From the NCBI RefSeq assembly GCF_019175385.1, contig NC_083344.1, positions 3,014,965-3,078,964 on the forward strand: 64,000 nucleotides of DNA, given 5' to 3'. Position 1 is the stretch's first letter, and the number at the start of each line of letters is the position of its first letter. This document shows positions 54,855 to 64,000 of this stretch, piece by piece. The notes beneath the pieces were generated by a model. The model ran no database searches, was not told where the DNA came from, and saw only the letters and a list, made by a program, of their open reading frames with translations. The DNA is from Lycium barbarum. Its lineage: Eukaryota > Streptophyta > Magnoliopsida > Solanales > Solanaceae. The translations under genes were made by a program, and so were the position numbers.

Positions 54855-55196
54855 GGCAATTTGTAGGATCGTCCTTCACTGGGGTGGTCTTTAATTTTTG
54901 TTCCTCAAATAGGTGGTCTTTAACTTTTTCCCTTCGCTAAAAATTCTTTGGTTTATGGTTCGACCCCCCGCTCAGTAAAAAAATTACAAAAAAAAAAATC
55001 AAAAGGTAGAGTATGGATTCGCAAAACAGAGTTTTGAATTTGCATGGGTAGAATTTTGCTCTGCCTTGCGATTTTTTTTTACTGAGCTGGGGTTTGAACC
55101 CACAGTCTCGAGGTATTAGGCGAAGGGTAAAACTTAAAGACCACCAATTTGAAGGACAAAAATTAAAGACCACCCCAATTGAATGGAAAATTCGCG
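54855..55196. mobile_element. Palindromic MITE upstream of the plastid protein gene
   Basis: Left 'tggggtggtctttaattttt' ... 'aaataggtggtctttaactt' pairs with the complement of right 'aaagaccaccaatttgaagg' ... 'aattaaagaccaccccaatt' over about 60 bases. The interior has a second inverted pair around 'gctcagtaaaaaaatt' and 'tttactgagctggggtttga'. It lies about 250 bases upstream of the TATA box. Confidence 0.75.
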
Positions 55197-55546
55197 CGAA
55201 AAAATGTTTTCATAACTAGCACTATTTATGCCCTTAATAATAAATTATGGCGATATTCTTGAGTTTTTCAAAATATAGCAATAGTTTTTTTCATAACATA
55301 TCGTATATACATACATACACTAGCGGACATACATACAGTGATATATGCATGCATACATATATATATTACCTGTCGTACTTACATACATACAGTAGCTGCC
55401 ATACATACATATAGTAAAAAATGCGCAACAAAACAAAACAAAAATCTAGTTATATTTTGTGATTGCTGCTAATCGTGCTAGTTATAAGACAGCGCCTAAC
55501 GGATGAGATCTTCTACCACACTTCTAAGTATGTGTTTACTAAGATC
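55197..55546. other. Intergenic, no gene seen
   Basis: AT-rich with 'acatacatac' simple-repeat wording at 55305-55410. It is the 5' flank of the LINE insertion. Confidence 0.5.
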
Positions 55547-57330
55547 AAGCATTAAAGCCTATGATTCTGTGGAATGGCAATTCCTGGAACAAGTCCTCTA
55601 CTGTTTGAATTTTCCTTCTAAATTTGTAAAGTGGATCATGATATGTGTGACCACTGTGTCCTACTCTGTCAATATAAGTGGTTATCCCACTCTTCCCTTC
55701 CCTGCAAAGAAAGGCTTAAGGCAAAGTGACCCTCTATCACCTTTCCTATTTGTTATTGTTATGGAGTATTTCTCCAGGAACCTCAAAAAACTAGGAAGGA
55801 TCCCGAATTTCAATTTTCACTCCAAGTGTGAAAAGTTGAAAATTATCCAATTGAGTTTTGTTGATGACATGTTGCTGTTTAGCATAGGTGATATTTGGTC
55901 TGTGCAAATGTTGTACAAATGCTTCCAGGAATTCGCACTGGTATCAGGACTTCAGGCTAATATTGACAAGAGCTCCATATATTTTGGAGGGGTCCTAGAT
56001 GCTAATCAACTGGCCATAATGGAGTCTCTTGGGTTTGTTAAAGGTGAGTTAACTTTCAGCTATCTAGGGGTTCCCCTTAGTTCAAAAAGATTGTCTATCA
56101 ACCAATGTCAGCCCCTTCTAGAGAAAATAATGAGTAGAATTACTTCGTGGACTGCTAAATTCTTATCATATCCTGGTAGAGTCCAATTGATAAAGAGTAT
56201 CCTGTTCTCTATTCAAGTGTTCTGGTCCTAGATTTTTATTCTTTCTTAAAAACTTATTAAAGTTGTGGAATCAGTTTTAGAAGATTTCTTTGGACTGGTA
56301 CTACTTCAATGTCCAAGAAGTCTCTACTGGCCTGGGAAACATTGTGCCATGCAAGGGTTGCTGGTGGTTTAAACCTTCTTGATATACAGACCTGGAATAA
56401 AGCTGCCATCTGTAAGTTATTATGGAACGTTAGCCTAAAGAAAGACAGGTTGTGGGTTAGGTGGGTAAATGTCTATTATATAAAATCAGATAATATTTGG
56501 ACAACTAAGTTTGCAAATGCATCATGGGTAGTTCAAAAAATTTTACAAGCTAGGAAACACCTGGTGGCTGCTGGTTATGATGATTTCTCCTTGCAACAGT
56601 TATAAAGATTCTCTATCAAACAGTTATATGTGAAGCTTATAGGGAATTTTACTAAAGTAAATTGGAGAAAACTGATCTCTAACAATTATGGATGCCCTAT
56701 GCCCTAAATGGATTTTTATTCTACAAATGGCTATCTGGGGTAGGCTACTTACTAGAGATAGGATCACCCAACGGGGAATCACAGACTCAGTGTTGTGCCC
56801 TCTGTGTGGTTTAATGAATGAATGCCATGACCATTTGTTCTTCCTATATGAATTCTTTGGTGCTGTGTGGAATGCCCTAAAGGATTGCTAGGCTGGCTCA
56901 AAATTGGCAAGGAGAAGTGATGTGGGTTGTGCAGAATGCAAAGGGGAATAATGTGAAACTATTTAGAATAACATTGGCAAGCGCTGTCTACACAATTTGG
57001 CAAGAAAGAAACACTCGCATATTTCAAGCCAAACAGAGGAGTAGTGCTCAGGTGATTAAGGTAATCATACAAGAGGTGGTCTGCAGGGGATATATGAGGC
57101 CGAGACTTTGCAAAGAATTGGAGCAACTAAATTACTATCCTGTACTTTCCTAGGGGAATGCACTGAGCTGTAATGAAGATGTGTTGCTGAGTAGACTGTA
57201 GGTGAGAGATGTTCTAGGTGCCATTCACAGGCTATGGGGCTATGTCCATTCCTGTATTTTTTTTCACTTGTACTTAAACGTTCACTTGGCAACAAAATGT
57301 TTATTTACCAAAAAAAAAAAAAAGCATTAA
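55547..57330 (+). mobile_element. 5'-truncated LINE with target duplication
   Basis: The element runs from 55556 to the poly(A) at 57309-57321 and is flanked by the 9-bp duplication aagcattaa at 55547-55555 and 57322-57330. It begins directly inside the reverse transcriptase domain, the usual result of incomplete reverse transcription. A short 3' UTR lies between the last coding part and the A-tail. Confidence 0.88.
55556..57153 (+). pseudogene. LINE reverse transcriptase fragment
   Basis: Starts at the KAYDSVEW motif, then GLRQSDPLSPFLF, the catalytic FVDD (usually FADD) in SFVDDMLLFS, FSYLGVPLSSKRLS and the thumb region. The frame stops at 56229-56231 (…QVFWS). Downstream pieces in other frames continue the protein: RRFLWTG-like region, KSLLAWETLCHARVAGGLNL, and a zinc-binding zf-RVT region with CPLCG and CHDHLFF at about 56790-56850. 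Several stops and frameshifts make it non-functional. Confidence 0.88.
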
Positions 57331-57349
57331 GTATTTCGAGAATAACTTT

Positions 57350-58671
57350 AATAAATTAGGAATTTTTACTCATTGTAGCTCCTTTTAAGACCTAATTATT
57401 AATATTAACCACCCTTTTATTTAATTATATTTAGTAGGTAATTAACTTTTCTAAATTACAATTAGTAGCTATATCAGAAATAGCTACCCAAATACATATA
57501 TCTTTCTCTATTCCTAATCACTACCCATTTCAGATTTTTCATTTCTCAAAACCCTAAAAAACTTTTTCTCTCCCCTTCTCTCATCTGCGCCGCCATAGAT
57601 GACAGTGTGAAACAGATTTTTGGTGACGATCGTAAGTACGTGAGATGCGGCGGAGAAGATTGTTGTGGTGGCTATTGTAACAGCGTGAGAAGCGGCGGGA
57701 GAAGATAGCGTGGAATTGGAGGGGTTGGGGTTTTGATTGTGATGACGCTTACATGGACGGAGCAAATAGTGGAGATCGGAATCATCTAAATCTAGTGCTT
57801 CTCAGATCTGGAGGGAAAATCAGTGGATTGGCTAATGGGTGTTTTTTTTTTTTGATCTTCTTCATTGATTCAGGGAAGAAGGGCTCGAGTTGCTGCTACT
57901 TCTATTCTTAACGGACAACATGCCACCATAGATGACATCCTTTCCACAAGGAATTTAGAGATGAATGCAGTTCTTGGAAGGATGGCTTCCACTGCGCAAG
58001 AGTTGGCACGCTATCATTCAGGGGATGAAGATGGCTAATGGGTGGGTTGACGGTTGTGTCGTCGTCGATACTCAGATCTGGGCTGTGTGTATTTTTGTAT
58101 TTTTTGAGTGTATTTGTTAAAAACCAAATAAAAATACATTCAACAAAAGCTACATCTCACAAACACACTATTTTTGAATGTATTTGTCTTGTATTTTTTA
58201 GTGTATTTGTTAAAAACCAAACACACTATTTTTTAATGTATTTGTCATATATTTGAATTTTTTTTGGTCTCGTATCTGAATGTATTTGTTGAAATCCATT
58301 CAAATACACGAAAATTTGAATGTATTTGGCTTCATATGTAGTTGGAATGTACACAATGTATTTGAAATTTTGTTTGAATCCATTCAAATACAGTGAATAT
58401 ATGAACACTGTTTTCAAATACACGGAAATTTGAATGTATTTGGCTTCAAATGTATTTTGAATGTACACAATGTATTTTGAAATACATAAAAAAAAATCAC
58501 TAAAACACATAAAAAAAAAAACTGAAATACATTAAAGTAAAAAAAAAAAATCACTGAAATACATCAAATACAGCTAAATGTTAGCGACATATGGTAAATT
58601 AGAAAAGGTTGCTATGGGGAGTAAGTTGGACCTTTTAAGGTAGTTATTTGTGTAAGTTTGCCAATAAATTA
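57350..58671. mobile_element. Mutator-like element (Pack-MULE type) with captured exon
   Basis: The element 57359-58662 (1304 bp) is flanked by the perfect 9-bp duplication aataaatta at 57350-57358 and 58663-58671, typical of Mutator elements. Ends ggaatttttactcattgtag and, on the other strand, ggcaaacttacacaaataac are related and similarity continues inward for about 100 bases (for example aacttttctaaatt against aaccttttctaattt). No transposase. Inside are an augmin subunit 3 exon piece (57856-58034), a GC-richer segment (57580-57780), and many copies of 'gaatgtatttg' wording at 58095-58480. Confidence 0.78.
57856..58034 (+). pseudogene. AUG3: Captured exon fragment of augmin subunit 3
   Basis: The plus frame reads [18 protein letters not shown], then [20 protein letters not shown], then [20 protein letters not shown] and DG. 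In Arabidopsis AUG3, part of the augmin complex that recruits gamma-tubulin to microtubules, the same region is [16 protein letters not shown]...[28 protein letters not shown]. The piece is about 60 codons, open, and ends where the native exon context (…DGIYLAY) would continue. The 12-mer ggctaatgggtg occurs on both sides (57830-57841 and 58033-58044), perhaps a trace of how the fragment was joined in. The parent gene is not in the window. Confidence 0.85.
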
Positions 58672-58996
58672 ATTAAACCATGTCTTGAACACCCGCCCTA
58701 TTATACCAGGTTGGATGAGTCTTTTCCAGTCCGGGTCAAATATGGTACAGCCCAACTAAACTTCACAGAAAATTGATAAAATATGGGTGGGTAATTTCCT
58801 TTTCCTTGGCTTCCGTTAGAATAAAAGAAGTGGTTTCCCGCTTTGAACTTTTTCTGTTTCTTCTAGAGCTGTCAAAACGGGCTGGCCAGACCATTCGGGC
58901 TAGCCCACGCGAGCTTTGGAATTTGACGGGCCAGGCTGAGTTGGCCCACCATTTTGATGGGCCTTAAAACAAGAAGCCCAACCCATCAATAGTGGG
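58672..58996. other. Intergenic with repeat remnant
   Basis: 58868-58990 ('aaaacgggctggccagacca', 'gggctagcccacgcgagc', 'ttgatgggcc') is a fragment of a dispersed repeat with 'gggct/agccc' words, into which the solo LTR inserted. No gene. Confidence 0.45.
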
Positions 58997-59251
58997 CTTT
59001 TTGTCACGACCCGACTAAGGGGCCATGACGGACACTCGTAGTTGACTACCTCATTACGCTAGCCATCATACTCATCCTAGACACATATGCTCTCCAAGGT
59101 AATACATAAATATACATAAGCTCTTACGGCTACAAAAATGATATACATGAATATACACTGATGTATCCATAAGACAATCACTACCCACGCATCCGTATCT
59201 ACGAGCCTCTACTAGAGTAATGAGACATAAGGATGGGTACCCCTCCGTGCC

Positions 59252-59296
<45 letters not shown>

Positions 59297-61425
59297 CACA
59301 CAAAATATGTATCAAAAATGGCACCTCCGGAATAGTGGAGTGCTCCTGTAAATCTGCTGAGTAGCTCCTAGGAATCTGGGCCACCTCCCTGTCTACCTGG
59401 GGGCATGAACACAGCGTCCAAAATAAAGGACGTCAATACGAATAATGTACTGAGTATGTAAGACATGTACAATAATAACATGTCGAAGAGATAAGAGAAT
59501 AGTAAGTAAGGAAACAACCTGCAACTGAATGTCACTTAAGACAGAATAGTGCATGCTAACTTACATCATAAACAACATCATGTCAAGTATGCATATATAA
59601 GCTGCCCGACCATATAGGTACGGTGTGATCATCAATATCCCGCGTCCAGGCCTCCCGCGTCCGGGGTAACCATCTCATGCCGCCCACTAGTGGTGTCTAC
59701 CCATGCCATCTAGACATAGTGTATATGCCTCCCGCCTTAGCGGTGTCTGCCCGGCCATATAGGCGCGGTTTAATCTAATCATCGTATACTCATCATAAAG
59801 CATGCATTAGAACTCAAATACAAATTATAACTCTATTGGGGTGACGTAAGGTCGAGAACCCCTGATTCCATTATGATATAGTCATGATCATCCTGCCTCA
59901 CCTTGAAGGAACTAGCATTATAAGGTAAGTCTAGCAAAAATGAATTACATCAAGGAATCATTAGCTTTATACGAATATTATATCATAAGCTTTGGAATCT
60001 CTAGACTTGGACTTATCATCCTCATTGTCATATTCATAACGCATCTCTTATCTTTATTTCGTGAGAAGCTCTTAATAATCATAGACTCATAGTTTCCGGA
60101 ATATAGGAGAGTCATGGAAAGATAAAGGAAGTCATGTTGTAGGAATCATGCCTTAGAGAAGAAGGGACTAGCCTCACATACCTTTTCGTCTCTCCAACTT
60201 TATCAATTAAGTGCTTTCCTCCAATGTTCACGATTCTACATTCAAGAGAATTCGTACTAGAATTAGACAATCGGAAACATACTTAAGCTTAAGTTAAAAC
60301 TAATGAAAATTGGGCAGCATCTCCTTTGTTTCTACAACTTTCTCCATACAATATAACAACTCCCAAACATCAACAACACACCCACAATATCATAATCGAT
60401 AAACTTCATTAAGTTAGTCATTATTCAACACCACATTCATCCTCATATAATGCTTCTCCAATATTCTTAATATCATTTACAGTAAGATTATACTCATAAC
60501 TACAATAAGATTATACTCATAACGTCTCAAGAATTATGATTCATGTCAAACTACTATTCAAGAATACTATTATTTCACAATTGAGTTCCATATTCTACTT
60601 TCTTCCATAATCTAAGTCTTTCAACCATTCAATATTCTTTATAACATGAAATTATTATAAAACTCACCTTTGCTTGTGTAGGAATGGGTTTTGGATGGAA
60701 ATGTCTCACTTGGAGAAAACCCTAGCTTTAACTTCAAAGAGATTCTTGACTTCTAGCAACCCCAAAAAGCTCCCTTGCACTTGATTTCCTTGGATTGATG
60801 ATGTTGATCTTTGATTTGCCTTGAATTTATGTAAGTGAAGGGTGTGGAATGTTCTAGAGGTTTAGAGAGAAGTGGAGAAGTTGGAAGAATGAGAAATTAG
60901 AAGTGGGAACACATTTATATACTTGGAAAATACTCAGCCCGTTGGGAGTTATACAGACCCTTATATGGTCCGTATAAGTGATCGTATTTCACCATCAGGT
61001 AAATCCCTTTTTCTGTTGGGTTATATGGACCCTTATACGGACCGTATAAAGTTATACGGACCGTATAAGTGTCGTATAACTTCACTTTTCTAAAATTATT
61101 TCCGTCATTTCGTTTGATCTTCAATCCTTATGGAACCTTCATAGCACTTGTTTAGCACTTCATTATCAACCTAAGGAGCATTATAACTTTTCCTCAAGAC
61201 ATTATTAAGTCAACATTAGCTCGGTACTTTGCAAACCCTTTTTCAAGCACGACTTATACTTTACATTCTTCAACGAACTTTCTTCTCTCGCCTCGCATGT
61301 CTTTGGAATCTTAATTAGAATCATTAAGTACCCCTTCTTACTTGTAGGGACATCACATACGTCTCACCCTGCGTTAGTCTATCCGCCACACGACGACATG
61401 AAATTTTTCGAGGTGTAACACTTTT
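58997..61425 (+). mobile_element. Solo LTR, Ty3/gypsy-like, 2419 bp
   Basis: The LTR 59002-61420 starts TGTCACGACCCGACTAAGG and ends TTTTTCGAGGTGTAACA, flanked by the perfect 5-bp duplication ctttt at 58997-59001 and 61421-61425. Termini resemble chromovirus-type gypsy LTRs common in Solanaceae. It contains a (TA)n run at about 59256-59292 and, at 60940-61080, several 'tatacggaccgtataa' inverted words. No internal region or second LTR. Open frames inside are not genes. Confidence 0.87.
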
Positions 61426-63196
61426 TATGGTAATTAAGAAATATTTTTTGTCAGTCTCTAGTTGAGAGGTTCTTGCCACTTCTTGGGAAGGAGTTTGGGA
61501 GATTGTGGGAGTTAAGTGGTGACAAATAATCACAAGCAAGAGTCTGTAGGTTGAAATATTTTCATAGTTGTTTGGTTGCTCGGAAAGTGAAGAAGAAGAA
61601 TTAAAACTCCATTTAAAATCGTTGAAGCTCGCTTAAGTTTGAGTTTGAAAATTGAAATTATTTCGAGCGGGTGTTCTTGGCAGTGGCGGAACCAGGATTT
61701 TCACTAAGGGGTTTCAAAATATGAAAATGTAAACACACGAAAAAGCAAAAGGGGGTTCAACGTCTACCATAGACATAAAAAAAAAAAAAATTAACCATGT
61801 ATAAACAGTGTAATTTTCTGCAAAGGGGGTTTGAACTAAGTACATCTTAAGGAGTTTGAATCTCAATTTTGTGCCACTTTGGTGTAGTTTTGAGGTGATT
61901 TGAATTGAAATTTGAGTAAAATTTGAAATAGCAGATGAACATGGAATAAAATGAATGTGTATCCCTGTGAATTCCCTACACATGTATATTTGTGTAAACC
62001 TGTGTGTGACATATATGCGTCACAAAGAAATATTTCAACTCAATTTTAACTCCAAATGAGTCCAAAACACGTCCAATATTCCTCAAATTTTAACTCTCAT
62101 TTTTATTATTAATTTGATCTAATAACTTAAAAAATAAAATACTTATTACATGTTATAATAAATTAAATTATACATATCATATAATTTTTTTCACATTACC
62201 AGTATATATATATATAACTTAAACCCATTTAAATTCATCAATATTCAGAAAGAAGAAATGAATGCTAACTTCACAACCACCAGCAACCTCATGATATATT
62301 GCCAAATGGGTTCACATGGCTCCCTCAGTCCTTAGATCCATTGCTGACCAAAAATCAGAGATACCAAAACTATATAAAAAATAAAAAATAAATAAAAGAA
62401 GTAAATAGTAGTGAATTTTTCACATTAATAACTAGAGGCCTTCTTAGATTGGACAAGATATTGATATCTTGATCTATAACGTCTAATACATGACTTATTA
62501 GATAAAGATGCATAAGAATTTATTCCACAAAAGAACGAATTTAAGTTATATGTTTCGGTAATATAAGAAAATTACACAATTAATTGTTTAACTTATTATA
62601 GCGAGTTATTAATCTACAAGTTTATAAGATTATCAATATTATCGAGTATACCTCTATTGCACTTGCAAGGAAAGAAGAGGGAATGCATTACGTTTTCACT
62701 TATTAACTTTTTCCAAAAAAAAAAAAAGTATATATATATATAATGATTGTGATATGAAAAACCGGTTTAACCAATAAACCTAACCAATAAAAACGCTATT
62801 GGTTTGTCGATATCAGGTTATTGGGTTATTGGTTCGGTTTCCTATTTTCAGTATTTAGTTAATGGTTAAGTCGATAACCTAATAAGCTTATATTAAAATT
62901 ATCTTTTTATCCCTAATTATATATTAGTGGCTTTAAATTTAAATTTAAATTTTAAATTACAAATATTTTGGATCTTTGAAGTTGCTGTCTTGGTGTTGCT
63001 GCTGCTTACTATTTTCTTTTGCATTATATTTTATAGTTTTTGTCTTGTTGTTGGTGTTTTGTTTCTGAAGAAGTTGGGTAGGCCTTGTTTATGAACAAAT
63101 GAACTGTGAACTAATATTTTTTTGTTTTTGAAAAACTGCTACAGTGCATTTATAGTTTTTGTCCTGTAATTTGTGTAGATTTTATGCATGAAGATA

Positions 63197-63228
<32 letters not shown>

Positions 63229-64000
63229 GAACAAATGAAAACAAGAGAAAGCAAAAAAAATTAGCGAAACATTTTCTTATTGGTTAAACCGAAAACCAAA
63301 CCGTCAAGGATAAAAGATCAATAAACCAAAAACAGATAAGATTATCTTATCGGTTTGATTTAGCGTATTTGCAAATCGAAAATCGATAAACTAAACCAAT
63401 ACATAAAACCGAATTGAACCTACCGATAAACACGCCTAGTGATATGTCTATTCCCTTACAGTCTATCGATAAGGCTTTTTTAATTTATTAAAATAATAAA
63501 AATAGGTCTCTACAAACATGCGTGATGCGCCGAGCTAAATAAATTGAATTTCCTTAATTGGAATAATATATTGTGCAACCTAGCAATAGAATCATTATTT
63601 TTGCATCTATAAAGTGGTTTAATTAAAACAATAAAAACATGCTTGTACAGGAACGAAGCTAAGTGGACACCAGGAATTCAATTGAATTCACCAGAATATT
63701 ATACGGCATAAAAGCAAGAATTATTATTCTTGCAGATATATAGATTCTTGAATTAATCCACTTGACATGAGGAAAAATTCTGATCTAATGGCTAATGTAG
63801 GTTCAATGATTGTTTTAGGTCATAAATTCTGATCTAGTGGTTAATGTTGGGTTGTTTTAATAAGACACAGCAAATAATAAATATTGTATTTCTTCTCCTC
63901 TTTTTAAATTGTTTTATAGGGTTTGTTTTAATCAGCCTGTTACCAAGATAAATATTTATTTTAAACGGTCATAATTAGTGGTGAAATTAGACTTTAGACA
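61426..64000. other. Intergenic with repeat remnants
   Basis: AT-rich. A region at 62760-63440 is rich in 'aaccgataa' / 'ttatcggtt' words in both orientations, probably an old DNA element. A (GT)n(TA)n run is at 63197-63228. A short direct repeat 'attctgatctaatggctaatgt' / 'attctgatctagtggttaatgt' lies at about 63778 and 63826. No supported gene. Confidence 0.4.
61681..61832. mobile_element. hAT-like MITE, decayed right end
   Basis: Starts cagtggcggaaccaggattt and follows the family pattern ('aaaatgtaaacacacgaaaa', 'gggttcaacgtctaccatag') to about 'gggggtttgaac'; the right inverted end is lost. Confidence 0.6.

Noticed and set aside
57514..57765. Minus-strand frame of 83 codons in the MULE
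   Set aside because: Lies in a GC-richer part of the element; no similarity recognised and no evidence of expression.
59072..61539. Several minus-strand frames of 69-75 codons
   Set aside because: All lie within or at the edge of the solo LTR 59002-61420.
1..64000. CRISPR array, bacterial operon, integrated virus or new defence-type gene cluster
   Set aside because: The window is plant nuclear DNA; the repeats found are transposon ends, minisatellite or microsatellites, and no viral replication or coat protein sequence was recognised.

Overview
This is a plant nuclear window, very AT-rich and full of transposons. It looks solanaceous: it carries 3' ends of TS-type SINEs with (TTG)n tails, tRNA-derived SINEs common in that family, Stowaway MITEs, and genes with typical plant GT-AG exon structure. 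The genus cannot be fixed from the sequence alone.

Only two genes look intact. The first (+ strand, 32617-47268) is a sterol 3-beta-glucosyltransferase of the UGT80 type. I placed 14 exons with GT-AG borders and consistent phase, giving a 621-residue protein. The second (- strand, 50731-54527) is a 4-exon, 178-residue plastid-targeted small membrane protein of unknown function. The two genes converge tail to tail.

Three host gene remnants are present. One is a receptor-like protein (LRR, Cf-type) pseudogene at 5531-8595 (-) with three frame breaks. One is a single orphan exon of a POLLENLESS3/MS5-like TPR protein at 13373-13581 (-). One is an exon piece of augmin subunit 3 at 57856-58034 (+), captured inside a Mutator-like element.

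The rest is mobile DNA. 1-5.3 kb: a truncated LTR, MITEs, a SINE and a solo LTR. 8.8-13 kb: a palindromic MITE, a 2.4-kb solo LTR and Stowaway elements. 15.3-21.9 kb: a tRNA-derived SINE, a CACTA-type MITE hairpin and a nearly full-length young Ty1/copia element (-) that is dead in gag-pol. 22-32 kb: mostly unassigned AT-rich DNA with scattered MITEs and SINEs. 32.8-39.3 kb: the 6.5-kb first intron of the UGT80 gene, which holds a decayed copia element, a roughly 185-bp minisatellite, Stowaway MITEs and SINEs. Intron 3 holds a TRIM element; later introns hold MITEs and C30/G29 homopolymers. 48.8-49.7 kb: a hAT-like element. 54.8-61.4 kb: a palindromic MITE, a 5'-truncated LINE, the gene-capturing MULE and a third solo LTR. 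61.4-64 kb: AT-rich DNA with repeat remnants.

I do not see an undescribed multi-gene system. The most interesting items are the MULE with the augmin exon, the 46-bp triplication that breaks the receptor gene, the duplicated primer-binding region of the copia element, and the repeat-loaded but apparently intact UGT80 gene.
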